Assembly: GCF_021730435.1 (NCBI RefSeq) | Contig: NZ_JABWGX010000029.1 | Coordinates: 1-61,290, forward strand | From: Xanthobacter agilis | Lineage (GTDB): Bacteria; Pseudomonadota; Alphaproteobacteria; Rhizobiales; Xanthobacteraceae | DNA: 61,290 nucleotides | Reading direction: 5' to 3' | Shown here: piece by piece, positions 1-9,288 of the stretch | How positions within the stretch are numbered: position 1 is the stretch's first letter | Layout: every line of letters begins with the position of its first letter | Position numbers and translations under genes: made by a program | The notes under the pieces: generated by a model | What the model was told of the DNA's origin: nothing | Databases searched by the model: none | Seen by the model: the letters and a program-made list of their open reading frames with translations, nothing else

Positions 1-70
1 CCTTGGTGCCCCCCGGCACGAAGCTTTTGATCCGCTCCCACTGATCATCCCGAAGACCATCGCAATCCAT
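1..70 (-). CDS. IS5-type transposase, N-terminal fragment (runs off the window)
   Basis: Only the first 23 codons lie inside the window. Reading leftward from an ATG at 70 the protein begins MDCDGLRDDQWERIKSF and continues VPGGTK. The DDQWERI.SF.PG pattern is the usual start of IS5-family transposases (IS427-like group), whose DDE catalytic domain would lie outside the window. A GGAGG ribosome binding site sits about 7 bases upstream of the ATG. The element probably ends somewhere in 95-165, just past the 3' end of cckA, but I could not fix the terminal inverted repeat because the other end is not visible. Whether the element is intact cannot be judged here. Confidence 0.7.
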   Translation of the reverse strand, partial: MDCDGLRDDQWERIKSFVPGGTK

Positions 71-165
71 CGCCGATCCTCCAAAATCAGCGTTGAATCC
101 GATTTGCGACCACTTGGGAATCCCAAATCCTTAAATCGTCACTACGGCCTAAATCGCCACCGCGA

Positions 166-2772
166 CTAATTGTTGGTCTCCGGTGACGCACGCCCGCGTA
201 TGGCGGTATTCACCGCCGCCACCAATTGCTTCAGCGAGAAGGGTTTCGGCAGGAAGGCGAAGTGTTCCGAGGGCGGCAGGTTGCGGGCGAACGCCTCCTC
301 CGCATAGCCGGAGATGAAGATCACCTTCATGGCGGGATCGCGCGCGCGCAACTCCTTCAAGAGGCTGGGGCCGTCCATTTCCGGCATCACCACGTCGGAG
401 ATCACGAGATCGACCGGCTGCCCCCCCTTGGCCAGAAGCTCCAGGGCCTCGACGCCGCTGGCGGCGGTGAGCACCTCGTAGCCCCGCGCCGAAAGGGCGC
501 GGCTTGCGAAGGCGCGCACGGCATCCTCGTCCTCCACCAGCAGAATGCGGCCCTGCCCGGTGGAATCGCCCATCTTCGGCTCGGGTTCGGCCGGGCGCTG
601 CGGCTCCGCTTCTTCCGCGGGCACGAAGCGCGGCAGGAACACGCGGAACACCGTGCCCTTGCCCATCTCGCTGGCCGCCAGAATGGTACCGCCGGTCTGC
701 TGCACGATGCCATAGACCGTGGACAGGCCGAGCCCGGTACCCTTGCCCACCTCCTTGGTGGAGAAGAAGGGCTCGAAGATCTTGTCGATGATTTCCGGAG
801 GAATGCCGGTGCCGGTGTCCTCCACCTCCACCACCACGTAATCGGCGGGCGCGAGATTGCCCGCCCCGTAGGCGGCGCAGGCGCTGGCCGGCACATTGGC
901 GGTGCGCAGGGTCAAGGTGCCGCCGTCGGGCATCGCGTCGCGGGCGTTCACCACCAAGTTTACGATCACCTGCTCAAACTGGTTCACGTCCACCTTCACC
1001 GGCCACAGGTCGCGGGCGTGCTGCACCTCCAGGGTGATGCGCTCGCCGATGAGACGCCGCAGCAGCTCCGACACGTCGGAGATGACGTCGGTCAGCTCCA
1101 CGGCCTGGGGGCGCAGGGTCTGGCGCCGGGAGAAAGCGAGCAGCTGGCGCACCAGGGCCGCCGCGCGGTTGGCATTCTGCTTGATCTGCATGATGTCCGG
1201 GAAGGACGGGTCGCTGGGCCGATGCTTGGCCAGCAGCAGGTCGCAATAGCCGATGATGGCGGTGAGCACATTGTTGAAATCGTGGGCCACCCCGCCGGCC
1301 AGATGGCCCACCGCCTGCAACCGCTGCGATTGCGCGAACTGCGCTTCCAGCGCCTTCTGCTCCGAGGTGTCGATGGCGCACAGGGCGATGTCGTCAGCCC
1401 CGCCGGCCGCGACGCCCAGCGGCGCCGCATAGAGGCGCGCCGAGCGTCCGCCCGCGGCGGTGACATCACAGGGGCCAGAGGGCTGACCGCCCGACCGCGC
1501 CGTTGCCAGGAAGCCGTCCACCGCCGCGGCATCGCGCTCGGAGATCACCGCGCGCAGCGGCTTCCCGGCCGACGCACCATCGGAACCGAACAGCCGGGCG
1601 AAAGCGGCATTGGCCGCGCGGATCCGCCCCTGGCCATCCAGGAGCGCCAAGGCGACCGGCGCCTGCAGGAAGAAGCGATCCACATCGGCGCCGTTCCGGG
1701 CCGCGACCGCCTCGGGCCGCACCGCCGCCACGCCAGCGGCCGATAGCGGCGCCGCGACCGGCTGCGGCGCGCGCCCCGCCGACGGCAGCGCGGAGCGCGG
1801 CAGGATCACCGCCGTGGCTTCACCTGCGGCGTCGCACACGCCGAGGCGCACGAACACCGCCAGCGGCCGTCCGTCTTTCCGCGTGAGCTCCAGCTCAAGG
1901 CTTGTCGGGCCGCGCCCGGTCCCGAGGGCATCACGCAGGTCGGGCACATGGGCCGGCGCCACAACCTCTTGCAGCGGCATGCCTTCCGGAGCCCATTCCG
2001 CCAGGCCGTAGCCCAAAAGGCGGCACAGGCTCGCATTGGCGAGCACCACCCGATCGCGGCCGACACGGGCGATCCCCGCCGGTGCCCGCTCCCACGCCTC
2101 CAGCAGGGCCGCGGCGCTTTCGTCGTCGAGGGGCGCCATGGGCGCGGGCTCCGCCGCAGCCGGAGCGGGCGCGGCCGGCGCCGCGACGGGCGCGGTCCCG
2201 GCTTCGATCACACGCAACGCCCAGAGCACCCGGCGCCGGGTGTCGAGGGGCTGGACTGAAATCTCGATCTGCCGGCCGCCGCTCCCCGAATCGAAACTGA
2301 TGCGGGATTTGAAGGCCTTGGCGTCGGCGACCGAGTTGAGCAACTCGGCCATGGCCGCCTGGGTGCCCGGCACCCGTGACAAGAAGCGCTCGGGGATCGG
2401 AGGCTCCCCGCCTTCGCTGCGGCACAAGGAGCGGTAAGCCGCATTGGCCTCCACCACCCGCTCGCCGTCCTCCACCACCGCCAGCGCGTCGCCCGAGGCC
2501 GCCAGCACCGCCGGGCCAAGCACATCGCGCGTTTCCGGCTCGCCGCGGAACGACTTCCACACCAGCGAGATGGCCCAGAAGGCACCGAAGACCGCGAAAC
2601 CGCCGATCACCCCGGACAGAAACGATCCAGAGGCGCTCGCGAACAGCACCGTGGCCGCAAAACCGCCGATCAGCGCCATTCCGGAGAGGGTCAGGGTGCG
2701 CAGGACCTGCCCGCCGAGCCGCGCCCGAGCGGCCGGCCTGGATGCGCGCGCCACTGCATTCATCTTGCTCAT
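166..2772 (-). CDS. cckA: Hybrid sensor histidine kinase CckA (cell-cycle kinase)
   Basis: 868-residue membrane-bound hybrid kinase. In Caulobacter and its relatives CckA passes phosphate through ChpT to CtrA and CpdR and so sets the timing of replication and division. Two hydrophobic segments (about residues 25-75) anchor it. PAS-like sensor regions follow (about 85-470). The dimerisation and phosphotransfer helix carries HDFNN with His497. The ATPase domain has [10 protein letters not shown] (N box), [20 protein letters not shown] (G1) and GKGTGLGLS (G2). A C-terminal receiver carries [10 protein letters not shown] with phospho-acceptor Asp793. I chose the ATG at 2772 (MSKMNAV) because AAAAGGG lies at SD distance; an in-frame start at 2823 has no better support. 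The PAS-rich middle is typical of rhizobial CckA. Residues Asp and His needed for phosphorelay are all present, so it should be active. Confidence 0.93.
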   Translation of the reverse strand: MSKMNAVARASRPAARARLGGQVLRTLTLSGMALIGGFAATVLFASASGSFLSGVIGGFAVFGAFWAISLVWKSFRGEPETRDVLGPAVLAASGDALAVVEDGERVVEANAAYRSLCRSEGGEPPIPERFLSRVPGTQAAMAELLNSVADAKAFKSRISFDSGSGGRQIEISVQPLDTRRRVLWALRVIEAGTAPVAAPAAPAPAAAEPAPMAPLDDESAAALLEAWERAPAGIARVGRDRVVLANASLCRLLGYGLAEWAPEGMPLQEVVAPAHVPDLRDALGTGRGPTSLELELTRKDGRPLAVFVRLGVCDAAGEATAVILPRSALPSAGRAPQPVAAPLSAAGVAAVRPEAVAARNGADVDRFFLQAPVALALLDGQGRIRAANAAFARLFGSDGASAGKPLRAVISERDAAAVDGFLATARSGGQPSGPCDVTAAGGRSARLYAAPLGVAAGGADDIALCAIDTSEQKALEAQFAQSQRLQAVGHLAGGVAHDFNNVLTAIIGYCDLLLAKHRPSDPSFPDIMQIKQNANRAAALVRQLLAFSRRQTLRPQAVELTDVISDVSELLRRLIGERITLEVQHARDLWPVKVDVNQFEQVIVNLVVNARDAMPDGGTLTLRTANVPASACAAYGAGNLAPADYVVVEVEDTGTGIPPEIIDKIFEPFFSTKEVGKGTGLGLSTVYGIVQQTGGTILAASEMGKGTVFRVFLPRFVPAEEAEPQRPAEPEPKMGDSTGQGRILLVEDEDAVRAFASRALSARGYEVLTAASGVEALELLAKGGQPVDLVISDVVMPEMDGPSLLKELRARDPAMKVIFISGYAEEAFARNLPPSEHFAFLPKPFSLKQLVAAVNTAIRGRASPETNN

Positions 2773-2904
2773 TGCACACCCTTTTCGCTTCCGCGCCGCG
2801 GCGCCGGGCCGCCTGCGATGCATATGCGGAGATTCGCCACTGACTGAAATCCTGCCATGATTATCAACAAAAGCTTAGGTGGTGACGCATAACATGCAGA
2901 CGTA

Positions 2905-2927
2905 GAGTCATCCGCCCGCTATGACTC
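2905..2927. promoter_or_regulatory. Inverted repeat with two GANTC sites between cckA and the FliO-like gene
   Basis: GAGTCAT (2905-2911) and ATGACTC (2921-2927) form a perfect 7-bp inverted repeat with a 9-bp spacer in the 190-bp divergent intergenic region. Each arm holds a GANTC site, the sequence methylated by the alphaproteobacterial cell-cycle methylase CcrM. Its place in front of a cell-cycle kinase suggests a regulatory site, but no known regulator was matched to the repeat. Confidence 0.35.
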
Positions 2928-2958
2928 GACACCCCGATGGCTGCGCGACGGAGGCGTG

Positions 2959-5301
2959 ATGTTACAGCAGTTGTTTGGCGCGGAGCTCGACTTTTCGGTT
3001 CGCCTGGCGATCGCGCTGATCGTGGTTGCCGCCCTGCTCGGCGTCACTGTTTTCGTGATGCGCAGGCTGGGTGGAGGCCTGAGCGGTCGAGCCCCCGGGC
3101 GCGGCCGCAACGGTCCCCGGCTCGCCGTCGTGGATGCCGTCGCCATTGATCCGCGCCGCCGCCTCGTGCTCGTGCGCCGCGACGATGTGGAGCACCTCCT
3201 GCTCACCGGCGGCGCCAACGACGTGGTGGTGGAACAGAACATCACCGGTGGCTATGTGGCCACGGCGGGGCTGCGTCCTGCGATGCCGCTGGAGCGCGAA
3301 GCCCAAAGAGGTGTGCAGCCGCCCACCGCGAGGGCGCCGTTGGCGCCGCGCCCGCAGGCCGCGCAACTGACCCCCGCCACACCCCAGACGGATGCGCTGG
3401 CCGCCAGCATGGCCGCCGCCGCGCTCGCCGCACCCGCCACCCGGCGCCGCTCCCCCTACGAGGCAGAGGCAGAGGCAGAGGCAGAGTTGGACGAGCCGAC
3501 CCCGCTGGCGCGGCCCGAAGTCGCGCCGCGTCCGGCACCACAGGCGCCCGTGCGCCCCGCCGCCCCGGTGGCCGCGGTTCGCGCTGAAGCCCCGGCGCTG
3601 CCTGCCGCGCCCGCCGTCGAGGAGTCCGGGAACGAACAGAGAGATACCAGCGAGGGGCCGGCGCCGACCCGCGTCGAAGCCCTCCTCGCCAATGCCGCAC
3701 GTCTGCGGTCCCAGGCCGCCACCCTGCGTCAGCGTCTGGTGCGCCTGCCAGCGGATCAGAAAGTTGAAGTCGCCGCCACCATCAGGCGAATCGACCGCAA
3801 GGTCGCTGATACGCTGAAGGAAGTGGAACGGCTCACCGGCGAGAGCCAAAAAGCCGAAGCCACCCCTGCCGCCGGCCCCCGCCTGTCCGACGACGCCGCA
3901 AAGCGCGGACTTGCGCTCCTGCTGGGCACCCAGCGCCCGGAGACGAAGACCGAGGCCGCGGAAAACGCACCGGCCCCGGCGAACACGGTCGCGGACCAGG
4001 CCGCACAGAAAGCTGCGGCCGAGAAGGCGGCAGTCGAACGCGCAGCCGCACAGAAGGCCGCAGCCGAAAAGGCAGCGGCTGAGAAGGCGGCAGCCGAACG
4101 CGCGGCCGCGCAGAAGGCCGCGGCCGAAAAGGCAGCAGTTGAGAAGGCGGCAGCCGAACGCGCGTCGGCACAGAAGGCCGCAGCCGAAAAGGCAGCGGCT
4201 GAGAAGGCGGCAGCCGAACGCGCGGCCGCACAGAAGGCCGCAGCCGAAAAGGCAGCAGTTGAGAAGGCGGCAGTCGAACGCGCAGCCGCACAGAAGGCCG
4301 CAGCCGAAAAGGCAGCAGTTGAGAAGGCGGCAGCTGAGAAGGCGGCAGCCGAACGCGCCTCGGCACAGAAGGCCGCAGCCGAAAAGGCAGCGGCTGAGAA
4401 GGCGGCAGCCGAAAAGGCAGCGGCTGAACGCGCGGCACAAAGGGCCGCAGCTGAAAAGGCAGCGGCGGAAAAGGCCGCAGCTGACAAAGCTGCCGCTGAG
4501 ATGGCGCTCGCGGACCAGATCGCCGCCGAGATGGCTGCCGCGCTTGAGGCTGACCGGGCTTCGATTCCCGAACCCAGCGTCGGTCGCGTCGCGCCGCCCG
4601 TTCTGCGCCCCGCCGCGCGTCTCGACCGGGGTGACGAAGCCGCGTCACCGGGGGCGGTGGAGCCCCGCCTGAAGGAGATGGCGCAGCGCCTCGATGCGGC
4701 CCTGTCGCGTCCGACCGACGAAAAGCTCCGCCTGTCTCTCTCCGATCTGCTGGAGGACATCGAAGGCACTGCGGCGGACGTCAGCGCCCCGCCGGCGGCT
4801 CCGGCCGACCGGCCGCGCGTTCCGCTGGCCACCCGCCGCCCCGCGCCGCCGCGCGCGGAGCCGAAATCGCGTGCGGGGCTGAACCCGGCGGACTACTCCC
4901 GCTTCCTGTCGGAGGATCCCGCCAGCGCGCCCAGCCCGGCCGGATCCGGGGAAGCTGCGGCTCGCACGCAGGCCCGCGAGCTCTTCTCGGACGGTTGGAT
5001 GCGCGCCACCCGGCGGCTCGACCGCACGGACGAGCCGGCCCTGAAGGCCCCCGACGTCAACGTCCGCCCGGGCCGCGCCACGGCGCCGCCGGCGGCGCCC
5101 ACGCCGCGGGAGCCCCTGTTGACGGCCCGCAGGTCCGATGCCGCAGCGCCCCTCGACACCGCATCCAGGCGCGATCCCGCGCCCGCTGTCACCAAGGACG
5201 CAGCCCCTGCCCCGAAGCCGGAGCTCGACGACCCTGTTGCCTTCCTGGATGAGTTCGACGCGGAGATGGCCACCCTGCTGGGACGCACTCCACCCCGGTG
5301 A
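2959..5301 (+). CDS. FliO-like membrane protein with long Ala/Lys/Glu repeat
   Basis: 780 residues if started at the ATG at 2959, 4 bases after GGAGG; a GTG directly before it is too close to that site. One membrane segment (about 14-36) is followed by a FliO/MopB-type domain (about 40-100) with RLAVVDAVAIDPRRRLVLVR and LLLTGG.NDVVVE, as in alphaproteobacterial FliO-like proteins. The rest is low complexity. A proline/alanine-rich stretch is followed, at about residues 350-515, by a TolA-like array of AAAEKAAAERAAAQK units encoded by 60-bp tandem repeats, likely one long charged helix. The C-terminus (about 540-780) is again Pro/Ala rich. FliO normally belongs to the flagellar export apparatus, but no other flagellar gene is in this window, so a non-flagellar role is possible. 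Function is inferred from the N-terminal domain only. Confidence 0.75.
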   Translation: MLQQLFGAELDFSVRLAIALIVVAALLGVTVFVMRRLGGGLSGRAPGRGRNGPRLAVVDAVAIDPRRRLVLVRRDDVEHLLLTGGANDVVVEQNITGGYVATAGLRPAMPLEREAQRGVQPPTARAPLAPRPQAAQLTPATPQTDALAASMAAAALAAPATRRRSPYEAEAEAEAELDEPTPLARPEVAPRPAPQAPVRPAAPVAAVRAEAPALPAAPAVEESGNEQRDTSEGPAPTRVEALLANAARLRSQAATLRQRLVRLPADQKVEVAATIRRIDRKVADTLKEVERLTGESQKAEATPAAGPRLSDDAAKRGLALLLGTQRPETKTEAAENAPAPANTVADQAAQKAAAEKAAVERAAAQKAAAEKAAAEKAAAERAAAQKAAAEKAAVEKAAAERASAQKAAAEKAAAEKAAAERAAAQKAAAEKAAVEKAAVERAAAQKAAAEKAAVEKAAAEKAAAERASAQKAAAEKAAAEKAAAEKAAAERAAQRAAAEKAAAEKAAADKAAAEMALADQIAAEMAAALEADRASIPEPSVGRVAPPVLRPAARLDRGDEAASPGAVEPRLKEMAQRLDAALSRPTDEKLRLSLSDLLEDIEGTAADVSAPPAAPADRPRVPLATRRPAPPRAEPKSRAGLNPADYSRFLSEDPASAPSPAGSGEAAARTQARELFSDGWMRATRRLDRTDEPALKAPDVNVRPGRATAPPAAPTPREPLLTARRSDAAAPLDTASRRDPAPAVTKDAAPAPKPELDDPVAFLDEFDAEMATLLGRTPPR
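4021..4395 (+). repeat. 60-bp tandem repeat array inside the FliO-like gene
   Basis: Five consecutive 60-bp units (4021, 4081, 4141, 4201, 4261) each begin GAGAAGGCGGCAG and differ only at a few third positions and at AAC/AGT-type variants. A sixth unit carries an extra 15-bp piece. Each unit is itself four 15-bp subunits encoding A-A/V-A/E-E/Q-K/R pentads. Degenerate copies continue to about 4500. The repeat keeps the reading frame at every step (multiples of 15). Confidence 0.93.
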
Positions 5302-5310
5302 TGCATCCGA

Positions 5311-5332
5311 GAGGGGGACACCGGTCCCCCTC
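5311..5332. other. Short perfect hairpin after the FliO-like gene
   Basis: GAGGGGGAC (5311-5319) and GTCCCCCTC (5324-5332) form a 9-bp stem with a 4-base loop, 10 bases after the stop codon. There is no T-tract, so it is more likely an mRNA 3' structure than a stand-alone terminator. Confidence 0.55.
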
Positions 5333-5380
5333 GACGCCCGGCGGTGAAGGCGGAATCAAGCCACGCGCGGACAAACACAC

Positions 5381-5418
5381 AAAGGGCCGGCTCCCTCTCG
5401 GAAGCCGGCCCTTTGTTT
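5381..5418. terminator. Intrinsic terminator between convergent FliO-like gene and dksA
   Basis: A perfect 12-bp stem, AAAGGGCCGGCT (5381-5392) with AGCCGGCCCTTT (5403-5414), has a 10-base loop and is followed by GTTTGC. Because the arms begin with A and end with T it can act in both directions. Confidence 0.82.
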
Positions 5419-5484
5419 GCTTAGGTCAGCGTCCATCCGCTCGGGGCCCTATCCGGATCCGGTACGGCCCCCGAGCGCTCAGAT

Positions 5485-5516
5485 GGAAACCAAAGCGGCG
5501 GGAAACCAAAGCGGCG
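5485..5516. repeat. 16-bp exact tandem duplication
   Basis: GGAAACCAAAGCGGCG occurs twice back to back (5485-5500 and 5501-5516) in the noncoding stretch between the terminator and the end of dksA. The rest of 5419-5608 shows no gene. Confidence 0.85.
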
Positions 5517-5608
5517 CGCGCCGCGCCCGCCTCGCGATCTGGAACTTCTCCACAGATCGCTGTGAGCGCCCCAGATCCCGAAGCGGTGTCGACCGGACGT
5601 CCCCTCGT

Positions 5609-6025
5609 TCAGTCGTCCCGATAAACGCGCTCGCGACGCTCGTGCCGCTCCTGCGCCTCCACCGACAGTGTGGCGATGGGACGGGCCTCCAGCCGCTTCA
5701 GCGAGATCGGGTCGCCCGTATCCTCGCAAAAGCCGTAGCTCCCATCCTCGATGCGCTGCAGCGCCGCGTCGATCTTTGAGATCAGCTTGCGCTGACGATC
5801 ACGCGCCCGCAGCTCGATGGAGCGATCGGTTTCCGAGGACGCCCGGTCGGCGAGATCGGGGTGGTTCTGATTCTCGTCCTGAAGGTGCTGCAGGGTTTCA
5901 CGCGCTTCCCGCAGAATGTCGTCCTTCCACCGCAACAGCTTCAGCCGGAAATATTCCCGCTGCCTGTCGTTCATGAAAGGCTCGTCCTCGCGGGGCCGAT
6001 AGTCATCGTCGAGTTGGATCGACAT
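5609..6025 (-). CDS. dksA: RNA polymerase-binding transcription factor DksA, cysteine-poor form
   Basis: 138 residues. DksA enters the RNA polymerase secondary channel and, with ppGpp, reprograms transcription in the stringent response. The coiled-coil (about 20-95) carries DRA at its tip (Asp60, Ala62), matching the functional tip residues of E. coli DksA. The C-terminal zinc-finger region keeps the spacing of the E. coli protein, but only Cys100 remains of the four cysteines; Thr103, Ser121 and Ala124 occupy the other positions. Such cysteine-poor forms are known, for example Pseudomonas DksA2 and several alphaproteobacterial DksA proteins, and can work without zinc. I chose the ATG at 6025, with GAGGA about 9 bases upstream; a TTG at 6040 is the alternative. 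It is convergent with the FliO-like gene and shares its terminator. Confidence 0.92.
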   Translation of the reverse strand: MSIQLDDDYRPREDEPFMNDRQREYFRLKLLRWKDDILREARETLQHLQDENQNHPDLADRASSETDRSIELRARDRQRKLISKIDAALQRIEDGSYGFCEDTGDPISLKRLEARPIATLSVEAQERHERRERVYRDD

Positions 6026-6460
6026 CAGCCGTGTCCTCAATAAAGCGTCGTTGATCCCCGCGGTTCAGGATCCGCCCGCCCGGCCTCCGGCGGATGCGGC
6101 GAAGCCTGCCCCGTCGACGAACTGGAGCGGCGTCCCACCAGTGAGCGCGGCGAGGCGACCTTTCCTGGCAGGAATGACGCTCCAAGGTCGCCGCGCTTAT
6201 ATCGACGCCATCCGCAGACGACAACTGTCATTGCCATCTCCCCCCGCGTGACACGCACACGTTCGGGGCTTGACGAAGGCCCTCCGTGTGCCGACCCTGC
6301 CGCGGTGCAGCAGCCGCCGGACCGCGGCTTCGGCGGCTCAGCGGCGAAAGCCAACCGCAAGGCCATCGCCGCGCGTGCGGGTTGTAAGCTGGGACCCAGC
6401 GACCCAAGGTCGCGGCTGCGAGACCCGCCAGTGGCCGTGGCCGAACGAGGAAGACTGTCC
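6026..6460. other. Intergenic region between divergent dksA and moxR-type gene
   Basis: 435 bases that should hold both promoters. An in-frame open stretch continues upstream of the moxR start to 6248, but its translation is low-complexity and has no family resemblance. No RNA gene or repeat was recognised. Confidence 0.5.
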
Positions 6461-7306
<846 letters not shown>

Positions 7307-7308
7307 TC

Positions 7309-7623
7309 GTGGACATCTCCATCATCCTGCCCCTGCTGGTCGCCCTGGTCCCCATCGCCTTGTTCTTCGCGCTGGTGCGGCACCGACAATCCGCCGCCAC
7401 CCGGCGCCCGGTGGAGGAGGTCGCCGAGCCGCCGGCGGACTTCGGCCTCAATCGCGATACTGATTCGGAACATCCCGCCCCCGCCTCGGAGAGTTCGGAT
7501 ACGTCGGCGGCGGCGGCCGCCGCCGCAGGCGGGGCGCTTGTCATCGGCTATGGCGTCAGCCACCGCTCGGACGACAGCGGCGACCGGGCCGCCTCGGGCG
7601 ACTCCAGGAGCACCAAAAGCTAG
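7309..7623 (+). CDS. Small single-pass membrane protein, unknown function
   Basis: 104 residues starting at a GTG only two bases after the moxR stop, with GGGAG about 11 bases upstream inside the moxR end. It has one N-terminal membrane segment (about 4-22, ISIILPLLVALVPIALFFAL) and a hydrophilic Ser/Asp/Ala-rich tail with an alanine run. The tight spacing indicates translational coupling with the ATPase. I recognise no family. A nearby alternative is that it is a short tail protein unrelated to MoxR function. Confidence 0.6.
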   Translation: MDISIILPLLVALVPIALFFALVRHRQSAATRRPVEEVAEPPADFGLNRDTDSEHPAPASESSDTSAAAAAAAGGALVIGYGVSHRSDDSGDRAASGDSRSTKS

Positions 7624-7811
7624 AGAGGGACCACCCGCATTGATGTCCCCGCTCGTGCGCCGATACCGGGTGAACGCGACCATCCGGTGCCAACGTCCGG
7701 AGCGCATACCGCGCGGTGCGCGCTGGCAGCGGCGGATACGCACGCAGGAACTCCGCCGAGGGCGGGAGACCTGCCCGCCGTGAGGCGACGGACGTTAAGG
7801 GCGGGCTCCCA

Positions 7812-7855
7812 GGCGCGTGACACGCCGGGGTCAACCGGCTGGCGTCACCCGCGCC
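7812..7855. terminator. Possible bidirectional hairpin between convergent genes
   Basis: GGCGCG (7812-7817) pairs with CGCGCC (7850-7855) and TGAC (7818-7821) with GTCA (7844-7847), with a two-base bulge. It lies between the convergent small membrane protein gene and the mipA-like gene. There is no T-tract. The remainder of 7624-7870 shows nothing recognisable. Confidence 0.35.
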
Positions 7856-7870
7856 GCGGGCGCCGGCCGA

Positions 7871-8719
7871 TCACCACCAGGCCTTGCCGATATTGAAGGT
7901 GTAGCTGAGCGAGAGGCCCGCGCGGAACTGGCTCGAATCACTGGTGAGCGGCGAGGAGGCGGCATCGCCCAGCAGATAGCCATAGCCACCGAACATCCCC
8001 GCCTCGAAGCCGTTGCGGAAATTATAGGTCAATTGGCCGGTCACGCCCACGAGGTCGAACCCGCCCCCGGCGTTGAACACGGGCAGCGGATTGCCCAGCA
8101 GGGTCGCCGTGGCCGACTGGAGCGGCGTGACGCCGAAATAGGTGCTCATGTAGCCGGAGCCGGCATAGGACAGGCGCGGCCCCACGGCGAAACGCCAGCG
8201 ATCCATGGTGTAGATGGCGTCGGCCGCAAGGTCGCCGGTCACGCCTGAAAAGCCGCCAACCCCGTAACGCAGCTCCGCCCGCAGGCGCAGCCAGGGCAGC
8301 GCATACCACTCCGTGAAGCCACCCCCCTCGACCGAGGTGCCGATGTCGCCGAGGCCGGTCAGCCGGTCCGAATCGCTGTCGTCCCGCCCCCAGTCCAGCC
8401 GCCCCACCGCGCCGATCCGGAAGGTTCCGGTATCGAAGAGGGCGATGGACGGATTGTCGTCGACGCTGCGGAAGGTGTTAAGCTGGCTGGCCTTGTCGAT
8501 GGAGAAGATAACACCGGGCCGGATGGTGTAGCCGTCGGAGCCGGGATAGTCGGGCTCCACCCGGCCCGAGACGCCGATGGTCAGGTACCAGTCCTCCACC
8601 GTGGCCTTCGGCGCCGTTCCAAACCCATAGGACAGGTCCGCCGCCAGGGCGCTGCCGCCGGCACCCAGCGCAAAGGACGCGCAACACACCGTGATGAGAC
8701 CCCGCCCGAACGCCGCCAT
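7871..8719 (-). CDS. MipA/OmpV family outer-membrane beta-barrel protein
   Basis: 282 residues. A signal peptide (MAAFGRGLITVCCASFALG, then AGGSALAA, about 1-28) precedes a beta-barrel with the MipA/OmpV pattern: DWYLTIGVSGRVEPDYPGSD near the mature N-terminus, alternating amphipathic strands, and a terminal strand ending SYTFNIGKAWW with a C-terminal aromatic, as outer-membrane barrels have. Family members are porin-like or bind the lytic transglycosylase MltA. The start at 8719 is supported by GAGG at 8 bases and by the signal peptide; the frame stays open upstream but that part is not signal-like. Confidence 0.85.
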   Translation of the reverse strand: MAAFGRGLITVCCASFALGAGGSALAADLSYGFGTAPKATVEDWYLTIGVSGRVEPDYPGSDGYTIRPGVIFSIDKASQLNTFRSVDDNPSIALFDTGTFRIGAVGRLDWGRDDSDSDRLTGLGDIGTSVEGGGFTEWYALPWLRLRAELRYGVGGFSGVTGDLAADAIYTMDRWRFAVGPRLSYAGSGYMSTYFGVTPLQSATATLLGNPLPVFNAGGGFDLVGVTGQLTYNFRNGFEAGMFGGYGYLLGDAASSPLTSDSSQFRAGLSLSYTFNIGKAWW

Positions 8720-9288
8720 AAGACACCTCGTCAAGACACCCCGAAACCCCGTCCCGCCGTCAGCGGCCCCATCCCGCGTCGCAGGCTCCGCCCGTCGAAT
8801 AGCGGGCGCAATCCTCAGCCGGTTGAGGACGAAGAACCTAGCTGCGTCGTCGCCATGGATGGTGGCAAAAATGCAACTCATGGCCCACGCCGTTCCCAGG
8901 CACCATGAGCCGACGACGACAAGGTCCGGTTTTTTCATACCGATGGCGCCCGCGCGCATGCTGAGCGCGTCACCCGCCTTCCAATGGCGAAGACTCTTGA
9001 AGTATCGTTGCGGCGGCAGCACCGGAAATGCTTCCGCGTCCTGGAATGAAAATTCCGGAGAGGGGAAAATGACGTCACTTCAGCACGCGACGCCCTGCAG
9101 CCGACTGCCGTCTTGCACGCGAACGACCACAATCGCGGTAGTTTCCAACCTCCATTACAGGGCTCCGCGGCGTGCTGGCATCGAACTCTCGTTGCCCATG
9201 GTTGACATGCCGTAAAGCCGCCACCCCGCCGGCGCTGCAGAATGATTTTTGCAGCCGATCCATCACCTTGCGTTAGAAGGAGTCTTTC
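8720..9288. other. Divergent intergenic region without a recognisable gene
   Basis: 569 bases between the mipA-like gene and the next plus-strand gene. A frame open upstream of mipA to 9022 holds a hydrophobic stretch but no SD site and no family match. The two promoters should lie here. I see no tRNA, repeat or terminator. Confidence 0.5.

Noticed and set aside
226-1746. 506-codon plus-strand frame opposite cckA
   Set aside because: It is antisense to a clear kinase, His/Arg-rich and without family motifs; a product of high GC and the codon use of the real gene.
3756-4832. Minus-strand Ala/Ser/Phe-rich repeat frame opposite the FliO-like gene
   Set aside because: It is the reverse reading of the 60-bp tandem repeat, not a separate gene.
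6248-6460. N-terminal extension of the MoxR ATPase
   Set aside because: The family N-terminus MRFEGT starts at 6461 with a good SD site; the extra part has no resemblance.
8720-9022. Hydrophobic upstream extension of the mipA-like gene
   Set aside because: The signal peptide and SD site start at 8719; the extension would put a second hydrophobic stretch before a signal peptide.
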